Shown here: positions 1-7,045 of the stretch, piece by piece
Layout: every line of letters starts with the position of its first letter
How positions within the stretch are numbered: position 1 is the stretch's first letter
DNA from: Pseudomonadota bacterium
GTDB lineage: Bacteria; Pseudomonadota; Gammaproteobacteria; Steroidobacterales; Steroidobacteraceae
DNA length: 11,299 nucleotides
Reading direction: 5' to 3'
Assembly: GCA_021792815.1 (NCBI GenBank)
Contig: JAJYTX010000046.1
Span: 1 to 11,299, forward strand
Made by a program: the position numbers and the translations under genes
The notes under the pieces: model-generated
Databases searched by the model: none
Told to the model about the DNA's origin: nothing
Seen by the model: only the letters and a program-made list of their open reading frames with translations

Positions 1-1
1 C

Positions 2-1312
2 GGAGAACTCACGGCGCGGGTTCCCGAGGCGCAATCCGGCGCCGTGCGCGCCCTGGCGCGTGATCTCAACGGCCTCGGGGAGATGGTGTCGGGCCTGTCG
101 GCGCAGCTGGAAGCGCGGGTGCAGAAGGCCACGCGCCGCATCGCGCAGAAGACGCGTTCGCTCGAAATCCTCTGCGACGTTGCGGCAACGATCAACACCT
201 CGCGCGATCTCGACCAGCTGCTGAAGAAATTCCTCGAGATCATCAGCGAGGTGGTCGAGGCCCGTGGGGGCCTGGTGCGTCTGCTCACCGCGGACGGTCG
301 GCTGCGCCTGGTCGCGAGCGAAGGGCTCGACGAGGAGATCGTCGGGCGCGAGCGACTGGTGGCACTCGGCCAGTGCGCCTGCGGCCGGGCGGTGTCGCAG
401 CGCGCGCTGCAGTCTCAAGCAGTGCGACTCTGCCGCGGCGTACTCGGCCGGCCGGTTCTGGCCGGCGACGAGTGCCTGGAGATGGTTGCCGTGCCGCTGA
501 TCTACCGCGGCCGGGTGCTAGGCATCTACAACCTGTTCCTCGAGCAGCCCGTGCCGTTCCCGCGGGAGGATCTGAACGATCTGCTGAAGAACATCGGCCG
601 GCACCTCGGCATGGCGATCGAAAAGGCGCGGCTGGATGAGGAGGCCAAGCGGCTCAGTGTGATGGAAGAGCGCACCCTGCTCGCCCACGAGCTGCACGAT
701 TCCCTCGCCCAGACTCTGAGCAGCCTGCGTTTTCAGGTGCGCACCCTGGACGAGACACTGCAGGCAGGTGATCAACCGGCGGCGCGGCATCTGCTCAGCC
801 GCATCAGCAACAGCCTCGATGAGGCCAACCGCGAACTGCGCGAGCTGCTGGTGCAGTTCCGGGCGCCGATGCAGCACGGCGGGCTGGTGACGGCGGTCGA
901 GAAGGTGGTGGAGGGTTTCTCTCACGATAGTGGTGTCGATATCTTTTTTCAACAGGAATGGCATGACACCCGCCTGCCGGCGCACATGGAGATGCAGATA
1001 CTGCGGATCGTGCAGGAAGCCCTGGTCAATGTGCGCAAGCACGGCCACGCCCAGCACGTGCGCCTGATCCTGCGCGATGACGCCCGCAAGCATACCGGCT
1101 GGGTCCTGATTGAGGACGACGGCGCCGGGTTCAGGCTGAGCGACATCGACGAGCGCCCCGGCGAGCATCTCGGCCTGTCGATCATGCAGGACCGGGCGCG
1201 CCGGCTCGGCGGCGCGCTCCGGGTCGAAAGTGACATGGGCGAGGGCACGCGCGTGATGCTCGCGTTTCCGTTGCCGGGAGGCTTCGCCGCAGCTGAGCGG
1301 GTGGGTGCATAG
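2..1312 (+). CDS. NarX-type sensor histidine kinase, 5' end missing
   Basis: The reading frame is open from base 2, so the gene begins before the window; the GTG at 44 lies inside a HAMP domain and is not a credible start. Of 436 visible residues, about 1-50 are the end of a HAMP domain and a coiled coil (LEARV...KTRSLEIL), and about 55-205 are a GAF-like domain with a QCACG motif (Cys 125 and 127). A HisKA_3 dimerisation domain follows, with the phospho-acceptor His at about residue 232 (695-697) in ELHDSLAQ. The HATPase_c domain shows an N box (EALVNVRKHG) and G box (DDGAGF). This order and the ELHDSLAQ motif are typical of the NarX/NarQ family. The N-terminal membrane sensor would lie upstream and cannot be seen, so the ligand is unknown. 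The partner regulator starts 8 bases after the stop, so the two are almost certainly one operon. Nitrate sensing is family knowledge, not shown here. Confidence 0.93.
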   Translation, partial: GELTARVPEAQSGAVRALARDLNGLGEMVSGLSAQLEARVQKATRRIAQKTRSLEILCDVAATINTSRDLDQLLKKFLEIISEVVEARGGLVRLLTADGRLRLVASEGLDEEIVGRERLVALGQCACGRAVSQRALQSQAVRLCRGVLGRPVLAGDECLEMVAVPLIYRGRVLGIYNLFLEQPVPFPREDLNDLLKNIGRHLGMAIEKARLDEEAKRLSVMEERTLLAHELHDSLAQTLSSLRFQVRTLDETLQAGDQPAARHLLSRISNSLDEANRELRELLVQFRAPMQHGGLVTAVEKVVEGFSHDSGVDIFFQQEWHDTRLPAHMEMQILRIVQEALVNVRKHGHAQHVRLILRDDARKHTGWVLIEDDGAGFRLSDIDERPGEHLGLSIMQDRARRLGGALRVESDMGEGTRVMLAFPLPGGFAAAERVGA

Positions 1313-1320
1313 GCGGTAAC

Positions 1321-1965
1321 ATGCACGTACTCATCATCGATGACCACACTCTGTTCCGGGTGGGGCTGAAGGGCCTTCTGGAGCGGCGCGGCATCACAGT
1401 GAGTGTGGTCGGCACCGGTGAGCAGGGCGTGCAGCTCGCCGCGGCGAGCCGGCCCGACGTGGTGCTGCTCGACCTGCGGATGCCGGGGATGAGTGGCCTC
1501 GAGGTGCTGCAGGGACTGCGCGCGAGCGGTTTCGGTCAACCGGTGGTGATGCTCACCACCAGCAGTGACGAGCGTGATCTGGTCGACTGCCTGCGTCGCG
1601 GCGCGCAGGGATACCTTCTGAAGGACATGGATCCCGATGAGCTGGTGCAGGCACTGCAGGAGATTCTCGCCGGCAAGACCGTGGTGACGCCGGAGCTGAC
1701 CACGGTGCTCGCCAGGGCGGTGCAGAGCGGTGCGGCCGATGGCTCGCGGCGTCCGGCGCTGTGGCAGGACCTGACGCCGCGCGAGCTGGAAATTCTGCGC
1801 CATCTCGCCGAGGGCGAAAGCAACAAAATCATCGCGCGGCAGCTGGGCATCTGCGATGGCACGGTGAAGCTGCATGTCAAGGCCATCCTGCGCAAGCTCG
1901 GCCTGTCCTCGCGCGTCGAGGCGGCGGTGCTGGCGGCGCAGCGCGGCCTGGCCGCCCGTCCGTAG
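1321..1965 (+). CDS. NarL/FixJ-family response regulator
   Basis: This complete 214-residue protein is the normal length for a NarL-type regulator. Residues 1-120 form a receiver domain with the acidic pair Asp7/Asp8 (IIDDH), the phospho-acceptor Asp51 in LLDLRMPG, a Thr at 79/80 and Lys101 (LLKDMDPDEL). Residues about 150-210 form a LuxR-type helix-turn-helix starting LTPRELEILRHLAEG, with recognition-helix region DGTVKLHVKAILRKLG. It should bind DNA after phosphorylation by the kinase encoded immediately upstream. The ATG at 1321 is the natural start because the receiver begins directly with MHVLIIDDH; no strong Shine-Dalgarno is present, which suits translational coupling to the kinase. 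The regulon is unknown. The pair next to a sulfur-oxidation locus hints at electron-acceptor or redox control, but that is inference from position only. Confidence 0.95.
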   Translation: MHVLIIDDHTLFRVGLKGLLERRGITVSVVGTGEQGVQLAAASRPDVVLLDLRMPGMSGLEVLQGLRASGFGQPVVMLTTSSDERDLVDCLRRGAQGYLLKDMDPDELVQALQEILAGKTVVTPELTTVLARAVQSGAADGSRRPALWQDLTPRELEILRHLAEGESNKIIARQLGICDGTVKLHVKAILRKLGLSSRVEAAVLAAQRGLAARP

Positions 1966-1986
1966 GCGCGACACGGCACGGCGCCA

Positions 1987-2025
1987 ACTGCAATCGCAGT
2001 AGCGGCAGCCCGGCCCGGGGCCGCT
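1987..2025. terminator. Paired hairpins between convergent genes, possible weak terminator
   Basis: The short gap between the convergent response regulator and OsmC genes holds two adjacent inverted repeats: ACTGC-AATC-GCAGT (1987-2000, perfect) and AGCGGC ... GCCGCT (2001-2006 with 2020-2025). The loop of the second is itself GC-rich and self-complementary. Neither is followed by a clear T-tract on either strand, so intrinsic termination is only a possibility. Confidence 0.35.
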
Positions 2026-2495
2026 CAGGCGGTTGCCGGCGCCGTGCGGCCACCGCCTGCGGCGCCGTGGAGGATGTGCGTTTCGAGCGTGTGCCGGCCC
2101 TTAAGGGAATTGATGATCAGGCAGGCGCGCTCCGCCTGCCTGAGCAGACGCCTCGCCTTCGACGCGTCCGCTCCCGGCGCGAGGCTCAGTGTCGCATGCA
2201 CGCTGAAGGCGCTGAACTGCACCCGGCGATCGACCCGGCTCAACGTCGCATCGACCCGGCACTGCAGGCTGAGCCAGCCGAACAGCGCCGCGCCGCTCAC
2301 CGCGCGGAAGGTGAGGACGAAGCAGTCGGCGAGCGCCGCCGCGAGCAGCGCCTCCGGCGACCAGAGCGTGCCGGGTCCGCCAAACTGCGCCGCCGGCGCG
2401 CTCGTGAGCGTGGGTGGTCCGGCCGAACTGAGGCTCACCACGCCGGACTGCGTGCCGGTCGCGGTGGCGGTGTAGATGTGGGGAAAGGGATCCAC
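2025..2495 (-). CDS. OsmC/Ohr-family protein
   Basis: This 156-residue protein has the OsmC/Ohr signature. A first conserved Cys (C58) sits in SPEALLAAALADCFVLTF and a second (C125) in AERACLIINSL; the pair forms the peroxidatic/resolving couple in thiol peroxidases of this family. The central segment (about 75-105) has the expected beta-strand/helix pattern. Characterised members reduce organic hydroperoxides in the cytoplasm, but many OsmC proteins have no assigned substrate. The start is a GTG at 2495 without a clear ribosome binding site; the FadL-like gene ends 18 bases upstream, so it is probably the last gene of the dsrE2-tusA-fadL-osmC operon. A role in protecting against peroxides or reactive persulfides made during sulfur oxidation is inference from this position. 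Confidence 0.85.
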   Translation of the reverse strand: MDPFPHIYTATATGTQSGVVSLSSAGPPTLTSAPAAQFGGPGTLWSPEALLAAALADCFVLTFRAVSGAALFGWLSLQCRVDATLSRVDRRVQFSAFSVHATLSLAPGADASKARRLLRQAERACLIINSLKGRHTLETHILHGAAGGGRTAPATA

Positions 2496-2513
2496 GTGTG
2501 CCGCGAGCGGCGC

Positions 2514-3881
2514 TCACTCATCCCAGGAATAGCCGAAGTCCACCTCGAACTGGTGCATGCGCAGCGTGATCGTCTGGGTCGGGTCGAAGGTGTTCGGTCC
2601 TCTGACGGTCTGGTTGGGCGCGTACACCAGGGCGAGATTGAACTCGTGGTGCGCGTCGTGGCGGCTCAGGCCGACAGTGAAATGATTTTCGACGACGCCC
2701 GGCGCGAGGATGTTGAAGGTCATCTGCGAGGCGGGAATCGGCTGCACGGTGTGGCTGACGCCGAGGCGCACGGTCCACGTCGGGTCGATTCGCCAGCGCT
2801 CGCCGAACTTGTAGATCGTCATGTTGCGCCAGCCGAATCCCGGCCCGCGGCTGCCGCCGAGGCAGCTTTGCAGGTCGGTGCCGCCTGCGCCGGCCGTCGG
2901 GCAGCGGAAGATGTTCTGGATCGGATTGCCGACCGAGGAAATGGCGGCGTACCAGATGCGCTGTGCGTCGAAGCTGATCGCCAGCGGCTTCACCGGCTTG
3001 AAGGTGGCGCCGACGGTCGCGGTCGCGGGAATGTCGAACGAGCCGTGTCCGGCGAACAGATCCGCGTAATGGGTGAAACGTGACATGTGCATCTTCGAGG
3101 TGTAGGCGGCGGCGAACGCCCACTGTGGGACCGGCCGCCACTCGATGCCGAGCGCGGCGCCGCCGCCGTAGGACATCTGATGTCCGTTGTTCGAAAGGTC
3201 GCTCGGCAGGACCTTGCCGCCGCTCGCGGCAAAGGTTTCGGTATAGCCCGCGAACGCTCCGAGGCCGCGCGCCTCGAACCGCTGGGCGGCGAAGATGAGC
3301 GAGGCGCCCACGGACAGACGGTGGTCGAGCATGGCATGAGCGAACGACAGGCTGAGAAACCCCTGCATCAGATCCACACCGGCGGTCCCCGTGCCGAAAG
3401 TGCCGGGAAGGCGCATCACGGGCGCCGGGCCCGGTCCATCCGGATCGAAGGTCGCGCTGCCGCCGTACCAGGTGGTGTTCATGCCGCCGCGGCCGTAGAA
3501 CGCCACCGCCAGACTGTCCTGCGGGTCGAGCCGGCGGCTGAGCGCGACGTAGGGGATTTCGAACCACTTGTGAGCGCTGGTCAGACTGCCGGGACCGATG
3601 GTGAATGCGCCGCCCTGGCCGTTGGCGAGGCTGGGCGAGGTGTTGTAGGAACGGTCGGGGTTGAACAGCGACAGCCCGAGCTCGATGCGCTGTCCGACGT
3701 ATGCCAGGCCGGCGGGGTTGGTGGCGACGATCATCACCTCGCGCGGATCGGCGCTGCCGGCGCCCGCCAGGCCGATGTTCTTGACGCCGATCCCCGCGGT
3801 GAAATAGCCGTTGGTGGCGTGTGCGCTGCCGGCGCAAAGCAGCAGCACAAACGTACGCCTCGCCCATGCACGGTGCTTCAT
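2514..3881 (-). CDS. FadL/OMPP1/TodX-family outer-membrane transport protein
   Basis: The protein has 455 residues. The start chosen is the ATG at 3881 because it opens directly into a Sec signal peptide (residues 1-22, positive MKHRAWARR, hydrophobic core, cleavage after SAHA) and is preceded by GGGGG. The mature protein begins TNGYF followed by GIGVKNIGLAGAGSA, the N-terminal hatch signature of FadL/OMPP1/TodX channels; NPAGLAYVG also fits. The rest shows alternating hydrophobic residues and aromatic girdles typical of a 14-stranded barrel. Family members let hydrophobic molecules (long-chain fatty acids, toluene, alkanes) diffuse laterally through the outer membrane. The C-terminus ends YSWDE instead of the usual terminal aromatic residue. 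It lies 58 bases downstream of tusA and 18 upstream of an OsmC gene, so it is embedded in a sulfur-carrier operon. The substrate cannot be read from the sequence; a hydrophobic sulfur compound is a context-based guess. Confidence 0.9.
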   Translation of the reverse strand: MKHRAWARRTFVLLLCAGSAHATNGYFTAGIGVKNIGLAGAGSADPREVMIVATNPAGLAYVGQRIELGLSLFNPDRSYNTSPSLANGQGGAFTIGPGSLTSAHKWFEIPYVALSRRLDPQDSLAVAFYGRGGMNTTWYGGSATFDPDGPGPAPVMRLPGTFGTGTAGVDLMQGFLSLSFAHAMLDHRLSVGASLIFAAQRFEARGLGAFAGYTETFAASGGKVLPSDLSNNGHQMSYGGGAALGIEWRPVPQWAFAAAYTSKMHMSRFTHYADLFAGHGSFDIPATATVGATFKPVKPLAISFDAQRIWYAAISSVGNPIQNIFRCPTAGAGGTDLQSCLGGSRGPGFGWRNMTIYKFGERWRIDPTWTVRLGVSHTVQPIPASQMTFNILAPGVVENHFTVGLSRHDAHHEFNLALVYAPNQTVRGPNTFDPTQTITLRMHQFEVDFGYSWDE

Positions 3882-3928
3882 GGTACCCCCGTTCGTGCCC
3901 GCGCCCGGACGAGCGCTGCGGTACTGGC

Positions 3929-3959
3929 TGACGACAGCGTCAACTCCTGCGGCGCAGGA
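3929..3959 (-). other. Two perfect hairpins at the 3' end of tusA
   Basis: Two consecutive perfect inverted repeats span the last tusA codons and the stop: TCCTGC-GGC-GCAGGA (3945-3959) and TGACG-ACAG-CGTCA (3929-3942). In the minus-strand transcript they lie just before the fadL-like gene. There is no U-tract, so an mRNA processing, stability or partial attenuation element is likelier than a full terminator. The function is not shown. Confidence 0.35.
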
Positions 3960-4167
3960 CAAATCGATAGGTCTTGCCTTCGGTGCTGGACTCGACGAGC
4001 TCGTTACCCGTCGTGTTGCAGAACGCCTGGAAATCCTTGACCGATCCGGGGTCGGTCGCGAGCACCTCCAGGGTGTCGCCGGGCGGCAGCGCCTGCAGCG
4101 CCTTCTTGGCCCGCAGGATCGGCAGCGGACAGTTGAGGCCTTTGGCATCGAGAGTCTGGTTTGCCAT
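3940..4167 (-). CDS. tusA: TusA-family sulfur carrier protein
   Basis: This 75-residue protein is the standard length for TusA. The diagnostic active-site motif is C13-P-L-P in GLNCPLPILRAKKAL; Cys13 carries sulfane sulfur as a persulfide. A second Cys (C50, in DFQAFCNTTGNEL) sits at a position often occupied in TusA proteins of sulfur oxidisers. The LATDPGSVKDF segment also matches the family. In the cytoplasm of sulfur oxidisers TusA accepts sulfur from rhodanese/DsrE-type proteins and passes it to Dsr or sHdr systems. It follows dsrE2 by 29 bases and precedes the FadL-like gene by 58 bases on the same strand. With sHdrC1 and a second DsrE protein in the same window, a role in oxidative sulfur transfer is much more likely than tRNA thiolation. 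Confidence 0.96.
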   Translation of the reverse strand: MANQTLDAKGLNCPLPILRAKKALQALPPGDTLEVLATDPGSVKDFQAFCNTTGNELVESSTEGKTYRFVLRRRS

Positions 4168-4196
4168 GGTGCGACCCCGGGGAGTGGTTCGGTGCG

Positions 4197-4712
4197 TCAG
4201 ATGAACAGATTGATCTCGGACTGTGTGGCAACCTCGATGTAGGTGGCCGCGCCGCCGAGCTCCGGTCCGGCGATCATGTCCTCGAGCCTGTATTCGAACA
4301 GGTCCATGGTCATCTGACAGGCGATCATGCGCACGCCGGCCTCCACCGCCAGCGTGCGCAGCTCGGCAATCGAGGCGACCCCCTTGCTCTTGATGAGGTT
4401 CTTCATCATGCGCGACGCGGCGGCATCGACGCCCGGAATCATGCTCGCCAGGTTGGGCATGCCCATGTGCATGCCGGCGAGCGGCATCTTCATGGCGGGA
4501 TTGCCGAGTGGCGAGATGTTGAGATCGAGATTCTTCAGCAGCAGCGGCAGTCCGTAGAAGGTGAAGAACATCGTGACGTCGAGCCCCATCGCGGCGGCGG
4601 TGGTCGCCAGGATGAAGGGCGGATACGCCCAGTCGAGCGTTCCCTTGGTCACGATGATGGACATGCGTTTGGCGGTGGAACGCGATGCGACGCTCTCGTC
4701 TGGCATGGCCAT
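4197..4712 (-). CDS. dsrE2: DsrE2-type sulfurtransferase
   Basis: I prefer the ATG at 4712 (171 residues), because a GGGGGG run and GAGAG lie at suitable distance upstream. The ATG at 4721 is flush against the G-run, and the conserved fold only begins at MSIIVTKGTLDWAYPP. The protein matches DsrE2: an N-terminal alpha/beta core, a hydrophobic stretch (TMFFTFYGLPLLL), a Met-rich loop (MKMPLAGMHMGMPNL) and the single conserved cysteine in MIACQMTMDLF (Cys132 from this start). That cysteine is the expected sulfur-carrying residue. The whole protein has only this one Cys. DsrE2 genes are characteristically linked with tusA, and often rhodanese, in sulfur oxidisers, where they take part in cytoplasmic persulfide relay. 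No rhodanese gene is seen here. It is the first gene of the minus-strand operon and diverges from the deacetylase-lipoate operon. Confidence 0.92.
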   Translation of the reverse strand: MAMPDESVASRSTAKRMSIIVTKGTLDWAYPPFILATTAAAMGLDVTMFFTFYGLPLLLKNLDLNISPLGNPAMKMPLAGMHMGMPNLASMIPGVDAAASRMMKNLIKSKGVASIAELRTLAVEAGVRMIACQMTMDLFEYRLEDMIAGPELGGAATYIEVATQSEINLFI

Positions 4713-4744
4713 AACTCTCATCCCCCCGGATGGATGATTTTCAA

Positions 4745-4782
4745 CCTATCAGACGTTGCTAAAATAAGCAATCGCTGATAAG
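4745..4782. promoter_or_regulatory. Imperfect palindrome in divergent promoter region, candidate operator
   Basis: The gap between divergent dsrE2 and the deacetylase gene contains nested inverted repeats that share one centre: TATCAG (4747-4752) with CTGATA (4775-4780), and TTGCT (4756-4760) with AGCAA (4767-4771), around AAAATA. The outer C4745/G4782 also pair. The segment is AT-rich against a very GC-rich background. Weak divergent promoter-like hexamers overlap it (TTGCTA, 17 bases, TAAGTT on the + strand; TTGCTT, 17 bases, TAGGTT on the - strand). It would suit a dimeric regulator controlling both operons. The regulator is not identified. Confidence 0.5.
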
Positions 4783-4853
4783 TTTTGTGACGGATGTCAT
4801 CCCGCGACGGACGGCCGTGTCGGCCGATCCGGAGCTCGAGCTGGGGCTTGCGC

Positions 4854-5975
4854 ATGCGATCGGGCCGTTCGGCGCTGTTCATCAGGGCGGTTTCAGCGGG
4901 CACGCCGCGCTTCGGCGCCGGCCACCCGCTGTCGATCCCGCGCGTGGCGACGGTGCTGGCGTTGTGCGAGGCGCTCGGCTGGCTCGAGGCGGCTGAGGTG
5001 CGTGATTGTCCTCCGGCCGGCGTCCGGCGGTTGAGTGAGTTCCACGGCGCCGAGTACATTGCGGCATTGCGGGCCGCGGAGGCCGCCGGCTGCGCCGCCA
5101 TCGAAGCCCGCGAGCGCTTTGGGATCGGCACCCGCGAGAACCCGGTGTTTCCCGGTCTGTTTGCCCGCGCCGCGGCGACGGTCGGCGGCTCGGTGCTCGC
5201 GGCGGATCTGGCGCTTGCCGGCCACCTCGTGTTTCATCCGGCCGGCGGCACGCATCACGGCCGCCCGGATCGCGCCAGCGGGTTCTGTTATTTCAACGAT
5301 CCGGTATTCGCGCTGCGCCGTCTGGCGGCGCACGGGCTGGAACGTATCCTGTATGTCGACCTCGATGCGCATCACGGCGATGGTGTTCAGGATGCCCTGC
5401 GCGACGATCGGCGCATGCATACCGTGTCCATCCACGAGACGGGTCGCTGGCCGCATAGCGGCGGTGCCGATGACCGCGGCGGGGGACGCTCGCTCAATTT
5501 TCCGGTGCCCAGGGGGTTCAACGATTCGGAGCTGCGTTTCCTGCTGCATGCCGCCGTGCTGCCTTACGCGCGCTGGTTGCGGCCCGAGGCGCTGGTCATC
5601 ACCTGTGGCGCGGACGGACTCGCGGGCGATCCGTTGTGCCGGCTGGGGTTGAGCAACACAGCGCTGTGGGATGCGGTGCTGAGGCTGGTCGCGATGGCGC
5701 CCGCAGTGGTCGTGCTCGGCGGCGGTGGCTACAACCCCTGGACCGTGGCCCGCTGTTGGACGGGTCTGTGGGCGCGGTTGAGCGGCCGGCGGATTCCGCG
5801 TCGGCTGCCGCTGCGGGCGCGGCGGATTCTGCGCGGCCTGTCATGCGATCTGATCGACGAGGAGTCGATCGACCCACAGTGGCTGAGCACGCTTGAGGAT
5901 GCGCCGCGCAACGGCCCGGTCCGCCAGGCGGTGGCGGACCTCGTGCCGCGGCTGCCGCGCACCGCGGCAGGATGA
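4854..5975 (+). CDS. Histone-deacetylase-superfamily zinc hydrolase
   Basis: I chose the ATG at 4854 (373 residues) because homologous sequence (SALFI...RFGAGHPLSIPR) begins there; the frame stays open to an ATG at 4794, which would add 20 residues. The full active site is visible: the His pair in GGTHHG (H134/H135), the zinc ligands Asp171 and His173 in DLDAHHGDG, Asp254 in CGADGLAGDPL, and the transition-state Tyr293 in LGGGGYNPW. FCYFND matches the channel Phe. The family hydrolyses N-acyl amides: acetyl-lysine, acetylpolyamines and, in some members, longer acyl-lysines; AcuC belongs here. It should be cytoplasmic and active. The stop overlaps the next ATG (ATGA), coupling it to the LipS1-like gene. 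Its presence at the head of a lipoate-assembly operon suggests work on an acyl-lysine linked to that pathway, but the substrate is unknown. Confidence 0.9.
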   Translation: MRSGRSALFIRAVSAGTPRFGAGHPLSIPRVATVLALCEALGWLEAAEVRDCPPAGVRRLSEFHGAEYIAALRAAEAAGCAAIEARERFGIGTRENPVFPGLFARAAATVGGSVLAADLALAGHLVFHPAGGTHHGRPDRASGFCYFNDPVFALRRLAAHGLERILYVDLDAHHGDGVQDALRDDRRMHTVSIHETGRWPHSGGADDRGGGRSLNFPVPRGFNDSELRFLLHAAVLPYARWLRPEALVITCGADGLAGDPLCRLGLSNTALWDAVLRLVAMAPAVVVLGGGGYNPWTVARCWTGLWARLSGRRIPRRLPLRARRILRGLSCDLIDEESIDPQWLSTLEDAPRNGPVRQAVADLVPRLPRTAAG

Positions 5976-7045
5976 GAGACGTGAGCTGGCTCGAGCGGGT
6001 ATCGGCGATAGAGGAGCTCGAGGGGGCGCGGCTCGATGCGGCGCTGATCGAGGCGCTCGAGCGGGCGGGCGAGACGGCCGTGCGGCGCCCGGTGTGTTTC
6101 GCCACTCCCACGTTCAAGGATTATGCGAGCACCGAGCTGCGGGGCTGCTCGAAAAACAGCTTTCCGGCATTTTCGATCACCGCCGGGGCATGCGCTCTCA
6201 ACTGCGAGCATTGCCGCGCCAGGATCCTCGAGCCGATGCTCGCCGCGACCTCCCCGGAGATGCTCGATCGCAAGGTGCGGGAGCTGATCGCGCGCCAGGG
6301 ACTGCAGGGGTTTCTGCTCTCCGGAGGCTCCAACCGGCGCAACGAGATCGGCTACGGGCGGTTCTATCCGGTGATCGAGCGGCTCAAGCGGGATCATCCC
6401 ACACTGCGCATCGCCATTCACACGGCGCTCACCGATCGGGCCGGAGCGCGCGCGATGGAGGCGGCCGGCATCGATACGGCGATGATGGACGTGATCGGCG
6501 CGGAAGCGACTATCCGCGAGGTGTACCACCTGCGCCGGCCCGTGGCAGATTTCGAGGCCAGTCTCGCGGCGCTGTGCACCACTTCCATGCAGATCACGCC
6601 GCACATCGTCATCGGGCTGCACTATGGCAGACTGCTGGGTGAGGCGGCGGCGCTGCAGATCGTCGGCCGCTACCCGGTGAGCGCGCTGGTTCTGGTGGTC
6701 GTCATGCCTTTCTACGCAGTGCCCGGAACGTTCGCGGTGCCTGACCCGGGCGAGGTCGGCCGGCTGTTTGCCGAGGCCCGGGCGCGCCTGCCGCACTGCC
6801 GCGTGCTGCTCGGATGCGCCCGTCCTCCGGGGATGCACAAGCGCCTCACCGACACCTATGCGGTGCTTGCCGGCCTCGATGGGATCGCCTTTCCGGCCGA
6901 TGGAGCCCTGGCGGTCGCCGCGGCGATCGGTCGGCCCTTCGAGCAGCAGCATGCCTGCTGCTCGATCAGACTCGGTGGACACGCATCGGCCGGGGCGCGC
7001 GTCTGCGCCGGGTCCGTCACGGGCGCGGCCGGAGTCCCCCGATGA
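5972..7045 (+). CDS. lipS1: Radical SAM protein, LipS1-like lipoyl synthase component
   Basis: This 357-residue protein has the radical SAM cluster motif C74-ALN-C78-EH-C81 (CxxxCxxC) after a PAFSITAGA strand, and the SAM-binding glycine motif LLSGGS (117-120). Further cysteines are C59 (RGCSKNSF), C282 (LGCARPPG) and a C329-C330 pair near the end. The overall look is that of biotin-synthase-like proteins, which fits the LipS1/LipS2 pair that inserts the two sulfurs into octanoyl groups in many archaea and in bacteria with sHdr. The ATG overlaps the deacetylase stop (ATGA), and its own stop overlaps the next ATG. A second radical SAM gene and a lipoate ligase follow directly, which is the strongest argument for this function. 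Which of the two genes is LipS1 and which LipS2 is assigned by order only and may need to be swapped. Confidence 0.82.
   Translation: MRDVSWLERVSAIEELEGARLDAALIEALERAGETAVRRPVCFATPTFKDYASTELRGCSKNSFPAFSITAGACALNCEHCRARILEPMLAATSPEMLDRKVRELIARQGLQGFLLSGGSNRRNEIGYGRFYPVIERLKRDHPTLRIAIHTALTDRAGARAMEAAGIDTAMMDVIGAEATIREVYHLRRPVADFEASLAALCTTSMQITPHIVIGLHYGRLLGEAAALQIVGRYPVSALVLVVVMPFYAVPGTFAVPDPGEVGRLFAEARARLPHCRVLLGCARPPGMHKRLTDTYAVLAGLDGIAFPADGALAVAAAIGRPFEQQHACCSIRLGGHASAGARVCAGSVTGAAGVPR

Noticed and set aside
949..1974. Long open frame on the minus strand opposite the kinase and response regulator (341 codons)
   Set aside because: It lies antisense to two well-recognised genes, its translation is low-complexity and resembles no protein family; long antisense frames are expected at this GC content.
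1761..3083. 440-codon plus-strand open frame across the OsmC and FadL-like genes
   Set aside because: It starts inside the response regulator and runs antisense to two clear genes; its translation is an Arg/Ala/Gly-rich shadow.
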